Assembly: GCA_963928055.1 (NCBI GenBank)
Contig: CAWVDN010000001.1
Location: 1,426,001-1,490,000 of the forward strand
Direction: 5' to 3'
Origin: Scatomonas sp963928055
GTDB lineage: Bacteria > Bacillota > Clostridia > Lachnospirales > Lachnospiraceae
DNA: 64,000 bases
Shown here one piece after another: positions 25,231 through 33,549 of this stretch (the first letter of the stretch is position 1; each line of letters begins with the position of its first letter). The position numbers were made by a program, and so were the translations under genes. Below the pieces are notes generated by a model. That model did no database searches, was not told the DNA's origin, and saw nothing but the letters and a program-made list of their open reading frames with translations.

Positions 25231-25272
25231 GTCAGGGTCCGCATCCGGCAAAGAAGCGGACCGAACCCTGAC
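25231..25272 (-). promoter_or_regulatory. Hairpin between binding-protein and permease genes
   Basis: GTCAGGGT (25231-25238) pairs with ACCCTGAC (25265-25272), with an inner stem GTCCGC (25237-25242) / GCGGAC (25256-25261). There is no clear U-tract on the minus strand. It is probably a partial terminator or a 3'-end stabiliser for the binding-protein message. Confidence 0.7.
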
Positions 25273-25316
25273 CAACTCAAATCACCGATTGTTTCATAAA
25301 TTTTCCGTCCGAAGCT

Positions 25317-26639
25317 TTACTGCATTCCGGCCAGTTTCTCATTCAGTTCAGCATCCATGGCTTCCATAGCAGAAGCGTTGTCCTGATTTCCGGTCAGGGC
25401 CGCATGGAAATACTGCTGGAATACGGAAGAGATGGTAGCGTAATCTCTTACCTGAGGTCTGGGCTGTGCTTCCGCTACAGCGGTCTTGGCGTCAGCGATG
25501 TAGGGCAGGACTTCCTGTACTTCCGCGTCGTCGTACAGAGCCTCGATGGCCGGCAGGGTGGAACGCATCTGCACCTGGATCTTCTGAGCTTCCTCGCTGG
25601 CCATGAATTCTACGAATACCTTGGCAGCTTCTTTGTTCTCGGAATAGGTGTTGATGACATAGTTCCAGCCGCCCAGGGTTCCGGAGCTGCTCTCACCGTT
25701 GGGGCCCAGAGGCAGAGCCGCAACGCCTACATTGCCGGCTACCTTGGAGGTCTCAGCCTGAGCGTTGGCGTATGCGTAGGTCCAGTTTCTCATGAACAGA
25801 GCCTGGCCTTCCTCGAAGATGGCACGGCTGTCATCGGGTTTCGCGTTCAGAACGCTCTCCGGAGAGATGCCGTCGGCGATGAGGCCTTCCACAAACTCCA
25901 GAGCCTCGATGGTGTTGTCGTTGTTCATGGTGAACTCGCCGTTTTCATCCAGATCATGGCCGCCGTTCTGCTTAATGAACTCCAGCATGTTGCAGGAAAC
26001 CGGCTCGCCCTGCTGTGCCTGGAATACGAAGCCGTACTCGATGCCGTCCTTGCCCTGATGCTCCTGGCACATAGCTACCAGCTCATCCCAGGTGGTGGGC
26101 GCTGTCTCGATCAGGTCGGAACGATAGTACAGAAGTCCTACGTCCGTGTAGCTGGGAAGGGCGTATGCCTTGTCGTTGTAGTAGCAGGTCTGCAGAGGTC
26201 CTGCCAGATACTGATCCTTGATGGGATCCAGGAACTCCGTCAGGTCTTCCAGCCAGCCGGCCGCGGCAAACTGGGATACCCAGATAGAGTCTGCCTCGAT
26301 AACATCGATGTCAGAACCCTGCGCTGCCAGAGTGGTCATCAGGCTCTTCTTTACATCGTCAGAGGAACCGGGCAGAGCCTGATCCTCCACGGTGATGTTG
26401 GGATACTTCTCATTGAAGGCCTCGATCATGGCTTTGATGGCGCCTGTGGTATCGTTCTGATGCGCGAATACTACGGTTCCGGAAATTTCGCTGGCGTCTC
26501 CGCCGCTTCCGGATGTGGTGGTAGACGCAGAGCCGCCGGATGTGCTGTCCGTGTCATTTCCGCCGCCGCCGCAGCCGGCCATCATTCCTGCGACCGTAGC
26601 TGCCGCCAGCACCAGTGCCAACATTTTTCTTTTTTTCAT
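25317..26639 (-). CDS. Extracellular sugar-binding lipoprotein of the ABC importer
   Basis: 440 residues. A lipoprotein signal with lipobox MMAGC at about residues 19-23 is followed by a Gly/Ser/Thr-rich linker and a family-1 solute-binding fold (VVFAHQNDTTGAIKAMIEAFN, then GGWNYVINTYSENKEAAKVFVEFM). It is anchored outside the membrane and delivers the sugar to the two permeases. It is the first transport gene, 99 bases after the transaldolase stop. Substrate specificity for sulfoquinovose or its glycerol glycoside is inferred from the neighbouring sulfoquinovosidase. Confidence 0.92.
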   Translation of the reverse strand: MKKRKMLALVLAAATVAGMMAGCGGGGNDTDSTSGGSASTTTSGSGGDASEISGTVVFAHQNDTTGAIKAMIEAFNEKYPNITVEDQALPGSSDDVKKSLMTTLAAQGSDIDVIEADSIWVSQFAAAGWLEDLTEFLDPIKDQYLAGPLQTCYYNDKAYALPSYTDVGLLYYRSDLIETAPTTWDELVAMCQEHQGKDGIEYGFVFQAQQGEPVSCNMLEFIKQNGGHDLDENGEFTMNNDNTIEALEFVEGLIADGISPESVLNAKPDDSRAIFEEGQALFMRNWTYAYANAQAETSKVAGNVGVAALPLGPNGESSSGTLGGWNYVINTYSENKEAAKVFVEFMASEEAQKIQVQMRSTLPAIEALYDDAEVQEVLPYIADAKTAVAEAQPRPQVRDYATISSVFQQYFHAALTGNQDNASAMEAMDAELNEKLAGMQ

Positions 26640-26711
26640 AGTTTCTTACCTCCCTATAGGTTTTTGCATATACTACAGCAGTTTCCACCGCCATAATGCT
26701 CATTGTGGATT

Positions 26712-26732
26712 TCGGGAGTTCCCGTCTCCCGA
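26712..26732 (-). promoter_or_regulatory. Small hairpin between transaldolase and transport genes
   Basis: TCGGGAG (26712-26718) pairs with CTCCCGA (26726-26732) just beyond the transaldolase stop. It is short and has no U-tract, so it may only reduce read-through between the metabolic and transport sections. Confidence 0.45.
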
Positions 26733-26737
26733 TGGGA

Positions 26738-27802
26738 TCATCCGATGATGTAGGAACGGATCATCCTGCAGAGATTGTCGTAGTCAGCGATAAAGGAAGA
26801 AATGGTATCCTTGAAGCCGCCGTAATTTACGAAATCTTCCGGAGCCATGCCCTTCTCCTCAAAGGACTTGTGGAACTCAGGCAGAGTATTCAGCACTTCC
26901 AGATATTTGGGATCTACCGGATGGCTCATGCGCTCTGTCACCTCAACCTTGCAGGCGTTCAGACGTTTATGCCAGCTGTAGTTGATGGTCTGCGCCAGCT
27001 CGCCGCCGATAAGTTCGCACCAGTGATACTGGTTTCTTACCGCCGCGCTCAGCAGCTTGGTGCAGTAGCCTCTCTCTTTGTAGATGCGGTACGCCTCTTT
27101 GATCACCGCGACGCCGCCCCACTCCAGAGCTTCCGGCATCAGGACCAGCCCCTGCTGGGTGCTGTATTTCTTCAGCCAGTCGTCGGTACGTCCGATCATG
27201 ATGGTACAGATGGGAGACATGGTATCCACGTCCAGGCCATCGTCTTTTCTTCTCTTCAGGCCTCTCTCTACCGCTTCCGCCACGGCGACTGCCTGGGCTA
27301 CGGTAAAGGATACGGTGGCGTTGATGCTGACGCCCCGGTAGGTCGCCTCCTCCATGGCCTCGATGCCGGCCTTGGACGCGGGCAGCTTCACCTGCATATT
27401 GGGAGCCAGGCTGCTGATGTAAACGGCCTGCTCTACCATCTTATCCTTGTTGCGGTAATACTTGGGGCTCACCTGCAGGGACAGTCTTCCCTTTTTGCCC
27501 TTGGTCTCCTCAAAAATGGGGAGCAGTTTCTTGGAACGGATGCTTACCATCTCGTAGATCAGCTTCCAGACGATATCTTCCTCTCCGTCCGCGGGATTCT
27601 CCGCGATCAGCTCTTTGATCCTGCCTTCCCACTGGGGCAGTTCCTCTTTCAGGACCGCGCCTACAATGGAGGGGTTGCTGGTAGCGCCTACGATGCCTCT
27701 CTTCAGGCCGTATTCCAGCTCCTCTTCGCCGCAGGAATCCATCCAGATATCAGTCATAGGATATTTCACAACTGTTTCATGCAGCTTTCCTAAAAATTCC
27801 AT
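26738..27802 (-). CDS. Transaldolase-family enzyme (long form)
   Basis: 354 residues of the transaldolase barrel. TSNPSIVGAV near the N-terminus and the probable Schiff-base lysine Lys139 in MQVKLPASKAG are visible. ATG 27802 follows AGAGAGGGG and matches the family start better than 27850. It lies 19 bases after a second, shorter transaldolase-like gene. Two aldolase-type enzymes side by side suggest division of labour: one may cleave 6-deoxy-6-sulfofructose and the other may handle sugar phosphates. Which does which cannot be told from sequence. Confidence 0.82.
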   Translation of the reverse strand: MEFLGKLHETVVKYPMTDIWMDSCGEEELEYGLKRGIVGATSNPSIVGAVLKEELPQWEGRIKELIAENPADGEEDIVWKLIYEMVSIRSKKLLPIFEETKGKKGRLSLQVSPKYYRNKDKMVEQAVYISSLAPNMQVKLPASKAGIEAMEEATYRGVSINATVSFTVAQAVAVAEAVERGLKRRKDDGLDVDTMSPICTIMIGRTDDWLKKYSTQQGLVLMPEALEWGGVAVIKEAYRIYKERGYCTKLLSAAVRNQYHWCELIGGELAQTINYSWHKRLNACKVEVTERMSHPVDPKYLEVLNTLPEFHKSFEEKGMAPEDFVNYGGFKDTISSFIADYDNLCRMIRSYIIG

Positions 27803-27821
27803 TTGTAATCCCCTCTCTTCC

Positions 27822-28499
27822 TTATTCCTTCGCGGTGGCGTCCCAGGCATCCCGGAAAACTTTCAGTCCGTGAGCGGTAAAGGGATGCTCAAAGGATTTC
27901 TCGTATACTTCCAGACCTGCGGTCACGATGTCCGCGCCCGCGGCAGCGAACTCGCCGATCTGTCTGCCGTTTCTGACAGCCGCTACGATGATTTCGGTCT
28001 TAAAGTTATATTTTCTGTAGATCTCGACGATCTGTTTTACATAGTCGCCGCTGTCGCCGGACTCTTCCTTCCATCCGATGAAAGGAGAAACGAACTTGGC
28101 GCCCAGCTTGCCGGGCATGATCGACTGAGAGGGGGAGAATACCAGGGTCACATTGGTGCGGATGCCCTGCTCCTCCAGCTTCTTGGCCGCGATCAGGCCT
28201 TCCTTGACGCAGGGGATCTTGATCACATAGTTGGGGCTGTAGGAAGATACTTCCTTGGCTGCCTCGATAATGTCCTCCGCCTTGTCCAGATGGGGATTGA
28301 TCTCAAAGGAAACCGGGAACTTATCCATTCCTTCCAGGTTGTTCTCCTTGATCCACGCCGCGATATCCTTCACACAGGTCATGAAGGGCTTGCCGCTCAG
28401 CTTGATGTGCTTCGGATTGGTGGTCACACCGTCGATCCCATAATTTTTGTAGGCAAAATCGATCTCATTCAATTTTGCGCTGTCGAGAAAATATTTCAT
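27822..28499 (-). CDS. Short transaldolase/fructose-6-phosphate-aldolase-like enzyme, candidate sulfofructose transaldolase
   Basis: 225 residues, the size of the FSA/TalC subfamily. It begins MKYFLDSAKLNEI, carries GVTTNPKHIKLSGKP, and has the catalytic lysine Lys94 in YVIKIPCVKEG. In E. coli FSA the phosphate of the substrate is held by Arg134 in APYVNR. The corresponding stretch here reads SPFIGWKEESGD, so that arginine is absent. Such a change fits a sulfonated rather than phosphorylated substrate, for example cleavage of 6-deoxy-6-sulfofructose to sulfolactaldehyde. The alignment was made by eye. Confidence 0.82.
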   Translation of the reverse strand: MKYFLDSAKLNEIDFAYKNYGIDGVTTNPKHIKLSGKPFMTCVKDIAAWIKENNLEGMDKFPVSFEINPHLDKAEDIIEAAKEVSSYSPNYVIKIPCVKEGLIAAKKLEEQGIRTNVTLVFSPSQSIMPGKLGAKFVSPFIGWKEESGDSGDYVKQIVEIYRKYNFKTEIIVAAVRNGRQIGEFAAAGADIVTAGLEVYEKSFEHPFTAHGLKVFRDAWDATAKE

Positions 28500-28522
28500 T
28501 GCTGCTCCCTCCTTATATATTT

Positions 28523-29005
28523 TTATTTAAAATTTTGCTCCTCCAGGCTGGCGATCCTCTCCTGTGCCTTCCGCAGGTTGGCAGCCCGCCAGTCTTCCAG
28601 ATTCTGGGTGAATTCCGTCTCCAGGAAGGTGTCCGTAATGGCGATGCCGATCTCCGGCGCGGTGATCCAGCCGCCCATGGTCAGCACGTTGGCGTTGTTA
28701 ATGGCCCGGGCCTTTTCCGCCGCATACAGATTCTCGCAGACAGCCGCTGCCACGCCTTTGTACTTGTTGGCCACGATACTCATGCCCATGCCGGTGCCGC
28801 ATACCAGGATGCCCATCTCGAACTCTCCGCTGGAGATCCTGGGAGCCAGCAGGTTTGCCGCCGCGTCAAACATCATGGGCTTGTCCTGCTCCTGGGTTCC
28901 CACATCGGCAACCTCGTATCCTTTCTCCACCAGATGCTTCTTGACTGCTTCTTTCAGGGCAAATCCGGAACCATCCGAGGCTATGACGATCTTTTTCTCT
29001 TTCAT
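28523..29005 (-). CDS. RpiB/LacAB-family sugar isomerase, divergent
   Basis: 160 residues. The fold markers VIASDGSGFALKEA, VADVGT, the catalytic cysteine loop GILVCGTGMGMSIVANK and AAVCENLYAAEKAR are clear. E. coli RpiB has CDHVGF and RQHNDTN, whose histidines serve ring opening and phosphate binding; here they read SDGSGF and RAINNAN, lacking both. The enzyme therefore probably does not use ribose 5-phosphate. In described sulfo-transketolase pathways an isomerase converting 4-deoxy-4-sulfoerythrose to sulfoerythrulose is needed, and this is a candidate. ATG 29005 follows AGGAGAGGATC. Confidence 0.82.
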   Translation of the reverse strand: MKEKKIVIASDGSGFALKEAVKKHLVEKGYEVADVGTQEQDKPMMFDAAANLLAPRISSGEFEMGILVCGTGMGMSIVANKYKGVAAAVCENLYAAEKARAINNANVLTMGGWITAPEIGIAITDTFLETEFTQNLEDWRAANLRKAQERIASLEEQNFK

Positions 29006-29033
29006 CTCCGATCCTCTCCTTTCGCTGTATGAT

Positions 29034-29978
29034 TTATTTTTTGCGGGCGATCGCCGCCTTGGCAGCCTCAACAATATCCTCCGCTGTCAGGTGGTATTTC
29101 TTTTTCAGGAATTCCGTGGTCCCCACTTCTCCGAAGTGATCGGTCACGCCGATCCTCTGCAGGGGAACGGGATGGTTCTCTGACAGCACCTCGGCCACGG
29201 CGCTTCCCAGGCCTCCGATGATGGAGTGATTTTCCGCCGCCACCGCGCATCCGGTCTTGGCGACGCTCTCCAGAACGATCTCCTCATCCAGGGGCTTAAT
29301 GGTATGAATGTTGATTACTTCCGCCCGGATCCCCTGGCCGGCCAGCTGCTCCGCTGCCTTCAGGGACTCTTCTACCATGATCCCGGAAGCGAAGATACTT
29401 ACATCGGATCCGTCCAGGATCTTTTTGCCTTTGCCCAGGGTAAAGGTCTCTCCCTCCTCAAAGATCTGCATGGCGTTTCTTCTCAGCAGGCGGATATACA
29501 CCGGTCCGTAGTGCTCCAGGATCTGCGGGAAGATGGCCCGCAGCTGTACGCTGTCTACCGGCTCGTAAATGACCATGTCCGGAATGTTTCGCATAATGGA
29601 AACATCTTCCATGCTCATATGGGTCCCCCCGTTGAACTCGGCGGTCACGCCCGGGTCGGAGCCCATCATTTTTACATTCAGCCCTGCGTAAGATACGGAA
29701 AGGGTGACCTGGTCACAGCATCTTCTGGTGGCGAAAGCGGTGAAGGTATGGGTAAAAGGAATCTTGCCCATGGCGGACATGCCGGCTGCCACGCCGATCA
29801 TGTTGGCCTCCTGCACGCCGCAGTCAAAGGCTCTGTCCGGGAAGGCTTCCCGGAAACGAAGGGTTCCGCCTGCCTTCATCAGATCCGCTTCCACATCTAC
29901 GATCCTCGGATCTTTCTTGGCGTTCTCTATTAAAAGGTCCACATAGGTCTCTCTGAGCCATCTGTCCTCCAGCTTCAT
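29034..29978 (-). CDS. Transketolase, C-terminal (pyrimidine-binding) subunit
   Basis: 314 residues covering the pyrimidine-binding and C-terminal domains of transketolase. The TPP glutamate lies in CGVQEANMIGVAAGMSAMG, and FTHTFTAFATRRCCDQV and HFGEVGTTEFL are typical. Split transketolases of this kind occur in anaerobes and archaea. The gene starts directly at the stop of the N-terminal subunit gene (TAAATG), so the two are made in equal amounts. It transfers two-carbon units. In this cluster it may act on sulfofructose as well as on pentose phosphates. Confidence 0.93.
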   Translation of the reverse strand: MKLEDRWLRETYVDLLIENAKKDPRIVDVEADLMKAGGTLRFREAFPDRAFDCGVQEANMIGVAAGMSAMGKIPFTHTFTAFATRRCCDQVTLSVSYAGLNVKMMGSDPGVTAEFNGGTHMSMEDVSIMRNIPDMVIYEPVDSVQLRAIFPQILEHYGPVYIRLLRRNAMQIFEEGETFTLGKGKKILDGSDVSIFASGIMVEESLKAAEQLAGQGIRAEVINIHTIKPLDEEIVLESVAKTGCAVAAENHSIIGGLGSAVAEVLSENHPVPLQRIGVTDHFGEVGTTEFLKKKYHLTAEDIVEAAKAAIARKK

Positions 29979-30815
29979 TTACATTTCCTCCTCTTCCAGT
30001 TGGGCAACAGCCTTTTTCCACATTTCCTCGGAAATGTTCATGTTATGGCTGTCCAGCTTGTTCTCCGCGAAATACAGTCCCTTGCCCTTGATGGTGTTCA
30101 GAATGATCATGGTGGGACGTCCCTTCTGCTTCTTAGCCGTATCCACCGCGCTCAGGATCTGTCCGATGTCATGGCCGTCTACCACATGCACGTTCCATCC
30201 AAAGGACTCCCATCTCTTATCCAGAGGATCCAGGGTATTGACATCGCCGGTGTATCCGTCGATCTGCATCTTGTTGTAATCCGTAAAGGCGATGAGGTGG
30301 TCCAGCTTTCTGGTGCCTGCCATCATAGCCGCCTCCCAGATCTGTCCCTCCTGGCTCTCGCCGTCGCCGATGATGGCGTACACGAACAGATCTTTCTTAT
30401 CCAGCTGCGCCGCCAGGGCCATGCCTACCGCCGCGGAAAAGCCCTGTCCCAGGGATCCCGTGGTCATGTCGATGCCTTTGGTCAGCTTTCTGTCGCAGTG
30501 GCTGGGGAGATGGGTGTTGGGGCGGTTCAGGGTATCCAGCTCGGCAATGGGGAAATAGCCTTTCAGCGCCAGCGCCGAGTAGAGAGCCGGGCCCGCATGG
30601 CCTTTGGACAGCACCAGACGGTCTCTGTCCTCCATATCCGGATTTTCCGGATCCACATGCATGATATCGAAATACAGGGCTGCCAGGGTCTCGCAGATGG
30701 AGGAAGCTCCGCCGATATGGCCGAAGCCCAGCTTTCCGATGCACTCCACCGTAAGCTCCCTGATCTTTTTTGCCTTCTCATTTAAATACGCGATTTTCTT
30801 TTCTCTGAATGACAT
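29979..30815 (-). CDS. Transketolase, N-terminal (TPP diphosphate-binding) subunit
   Basis: 278 residues. The TPP-binding motif GDGESQEGQIWEA...DYNKMQIDG, the active-site histidine segment FGHIGGASS and SKGHAGPALY are present. It forms a complete enzyme with the 314-residue subunit encoded next. GAGGAGAGC precedes the ATG. It follows the iron alcohol dehydrogenase gene by 18 bases, within the same operon. Confidence 0.94.
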   Translation of the reverse strand: MSFREKKIAYLNEKAKKIRELTVECIGKLGFGHIGGASSICETLAALYFDIMHVDPENPDMEDRDRLVLSKGHAGPALYSALALKGYFPIAELDTLNRPNTHLPSHCDRKLTKGIDMTTGSLGQGFSAAVGMALAAQLDKKDLFVYAIIGDGESQEGQIWEAAMMAGTRKLDHLIAFTDYNKMQIDGYTGDVNTLDPLDKRWESFGWNVHVVDGHDIGQILSAVDTAKKQKGRPTMIILNTIKGKGLYFAENKLDSHNMNISEEMWKKAVAQLEEEEM

Positions 30816-30833
30816 GTTCTGCTCTCCTCGAAA

Positions 30834-31959
30834 CTATCTCATGGACTGATACATTTTATCCAGCATCTCTTCGGTGATCTCTACAGGGTTGTTCAGCAGG
30901 TTCGGATGCTTGCTGCCCTGCACCAGGGCCGCCACCTGCTCGTCGGTCAGATGGAACTCCTTCAGATCCGTCCGCAGCTTCAGATCCTTCTTCAGCTGTG
31001 CAATGGCGTCCGCCATATCGTTCATATCCTTAAATCCCAGCTGCGCCGCGAAGGCATTGATCCTTCCTCCTTCCACGGGATCCGCCCCGTTGATCCGGGC
31101 GAAATAATCCAGGGTCAGCCCGCAGGCTTCTCCGTGGGGAATGTGGAGAAGATTGGTCAGCGGGAAGGAGCACGCGTGAGAGCTGGTGGTCTTGGGCAGG
31201 GTAAAGGCCAGGCCGGCGATCACGGAAGCCTCCGCCATCTTCGCTCTTGCCTCTTTATTCTGAGGATCGTTGTAAACGGTTTTAATATTTTCAAAGACCA
31301 GACGGCTGGCATGCAGGGCCAGGGGCGTCGCAGATGGGCTGATGGCCTTTGCTCCAGAAGCCCTCCACCGCGTGGCAGAGAACATCGATGCCGCAGCTGG
31401 CCGTCATGTAAGGCGGCAGGGTGTAGGTCAGTTCCGGATCGATCAGAGCTACCGCGGGATAGAAGTTGTTGTTGTTGATGGGGCCCTTCTTTCCCAGTTC
31501 ATGATCGGACAGAACAGACACGCAGGTTACCTCGCTGCCGGTTCCCGCCGTAGTGGGAATGGCGATGATCGGAAGATGTTTCTCCGGAAGGGGAACTCCT
31601 GTTCCATGGTATTTGCGGATGGAATCCTCTGTAAAGCAGATGGTGGAAGCGGCCTTGGCGCAGTCCAGGGCGCTTCCGCCTCCCAGGGCCACGGTGAATT
31701 CCACCTCTTCCTCTTTCATCAGCGCCGCGCAGGCATCCACTTCCTTCACCTCAGGATTCGGGGAGATCTGCGAATACATGCAGACCAGCAGTCCCTCGTT
31801 CTCCTTCAGCAGACGGTCTGCCAGGCCGTTCTGGGCAAAAAAGGGATCGCTGACAAGAATACCTTTTTTTAATCCCATTTCACTGGTGATATCCTTTAGT
31901 TTTCCCAGCATCCCCTCTCCGAACTTTATGTTTACCGGCTGGATATAATCCCAACTCAT
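30834..31959 (-). pseudogene. Iron-containing alcohol dehydrogenase with one frameshift, probable sulfolactaldehyde reductase
   Basis: Two overlapping frames together make one group-III iron alcohol dehydrogenase of about 374 residues. The first part (from ATG 31959) carries GGGSALDCAKA, PTTAGTGSEVT and CHAVEGFWSKGHQPICDA. The second continues LALHASRLVFENIKTV and HACSFPLTNLLHIPHGEACG, with the metal histidines. The shift is at the GGGG run 31322-31325, where removing one base restores LALHASR directly after CDA. It may be a sequencing error, a recent mutation or a slippage site. If active, it would reduce sulfolactaldehyde to dihydroxypropanesulfonate with NADH. It is the first gene of the operon, after a strong promoter. 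Confidence 0.85.
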
Positions 31960-31992
31960 CCTCTGGTTCCTCCTCTCTTTTTATTTCAATAT

Positions 31993-32047
31993 TTAATTAA
32001 CTAAGTTAATTAATTGTATTGTATACCCTTTTTCTTTTCCCCGTCAA
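31993..32047 (-). promoter_or_regulatory. Promoter and palindromic operator of the sulfoquinovose operon
   Basis: On the minus strand TTGACG (32042-32047) and TACAAT (32018-32023) form a promoter with an 18-base spacer; TATACA at 32020-32025 is an alternative with 16. Immediately downstream a perfect 21-bp palindrome (31993-32013) is centred on AATTAACTAAGTTAATT. Such AT-rich palindromes with AAC/GTT half-sites suit ROK/NagC-type repressors, and a ROK gene is divergently placed. The rest of the 303-base gap shows no gene. Confidence 0.75.
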
Positions 32048-32262
32048 GTTGCTCATATATATAGAATTTCAAGCTGAATTTTATGCAATTTGACCATAGC
32101 GGATTCCCGGCTTTTGCCATTGATTTTGCCGGAAAATCATATTAAAATGAATGGTAGTCCTTTCATCTGGCGCTTTCAGGCACAGACTTCCCGGTTCAGA
32201 CCCCCCGCAGAATACCAGACGGAATGCAAAATCAATGTAAACGAAGGGAATTCCTTTATACT

Positions 32263-33499
32263 ATGAGTATCACACCGTATCCAAGCTCCAACGGGAAAGA
32301 AAACAGCCCGTTTTAATACCCTGCGATTACTTTTGGCTAACCATGCCCTGTCCCGGACGGAGATCGCCGCAGCTCTGAACATTTCCACCGCTGCTGTGAC
32401 AATGACCACAAAAAGCCTTCTGGACGAGGGGATCGTGATCCCCTACGAAGTTCCTTATGAAAACCAGGACCACTCCCGCGTGGGGAGAAAACAGTCTCTG
32501 CTGACTATCAATCCCCGCTGGAAATATATCCTGGCCATAGAAATCTTTCCCGAAAACATCAATCTCGCCATTACCGATCTGATGGGCGACACGGTTTCGG
32601 CCCGGTCCTTCCCGGTTCCCGAATCGATCCCGTCCCTGGAAGAGTTTTTCGGAAAGATCGCCGGGGACGGCCATGCCCTCATAGAAAGCGCCGGGCTGAC
32701 TCCCGAGCAGATGCTGGGCGCCGGCGTCTCCATGCAGGGGGATGTGGACCCGCTGAACGGGATCGCCCCTGAATCCCTATATCCTGAAGGGGCCTGTGCC
32801 CCGTGCGGAAACTCCTGGCCTCTTCCCTGCAGATGCCCATCGCCGTAGAAAGCAATGTATGCACTGTGCTGCAGAGCGAATTGACCTTCCGCAACTATAT
32901 CCGGGAACACAACAACGTACTGATGCTGAAATGGGGCCCCGGAGTGGGTTCCGCCATGGCCATCAACGGAAACATTTATAAAGGATACCGTTTTCAGTCC
33001 CCGGAGATCGGCCACAACTCCTTTTCCCGGGGCAAGGGGATCCGCTGCCGCTGCGGCAGAAGAGGCTGCCTGGAAACCGTGATCTCCGAACAGGCCATGG
33101 TGGAAAAGCTCAAGCGCCTCCCTGGCCTCCGGAAAGACAGTCGAGCGCTGCGTGGAACTGGCCGCGCGTTACGGCCCTCCCTCCAGCGACAATTTTCTCT
33201 CCTATATTACTTCCGACCGTCCGTCTCTCCGGAAGCTGGTCCGCAGTTTTATTGAGAAACTTGTAAACGCCGGTCAACAATGCCGTGATCATTTTGGCGC
33301 CTGAAAAATTAGTTCTCTACGCGCAGTTTTTTAAAAGCGACACTCTCTTTCAGGAGTTCAATCAAAGCCTTATGGAGCGGAACCCTATCCTGCCCGAACA
33401 TTTCTGCGTGCGGAATACGGTCCTCTCCCAAAAGCCGTATATCGGCTGCGCTGCCATTGCATGGAACAGATCCTGTTTTCTGACGGGATCTCCGAATAA
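32263..33499 (+). pseudogene. ROK-family transcriptional regulator broken by several frameshifts
   Basis: Pieces in three frames join into one NagC/XylR-like protein: an N-terminal helix-turn-helix (LSRTEIAAALNISTAAVTMTT), the actin-like ROK domain (AGVSMQG, AVESNV, WGPGVGSAMAINGNIYKG), the zinc motif CRCGRRGCLE, and a C-terminal EKLVLYAQFF. Reading requires correcting about six single-base indels near 32312, 32778, 32790, 33116, 33270 and 33452, most of them one extra base. It lies divergent from the sulfoquinovose operon and is the natural candidate for its repressor. If truly broken, the operon may be constitutive. A local sequencing problem is the main alternative. Confidence 0.8.
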
Positions 33500-33502
33500 G
33501 AT

Positions 33503-33538
33503 CTGCCGCCCGGTCCATCCCGGGCGGCAGTTTTTCTT
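33503..33538 (+). terminator. Terminator after the ROK regulator
   Basis: CTGCCGCCCG (33503-33512) pairs with CGGGCGGCAG (33521-33530), followed by TTTTTCTT. It may also serve dhaKL from the opposite side. Confidence 0.85.
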
Positions 33539-33549
33539 GTTCCGCTGGT

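Noticed and set aside
31291..31385. Programmed frameshift or two separate dehydrogenase genes
   Set aside because: The two frames are halves of one enzyme, there is no independent start with a ribosome binding site for the second, and no stimulatory structure was seen at the GGGG run. A mutation or sequence error is simpler.
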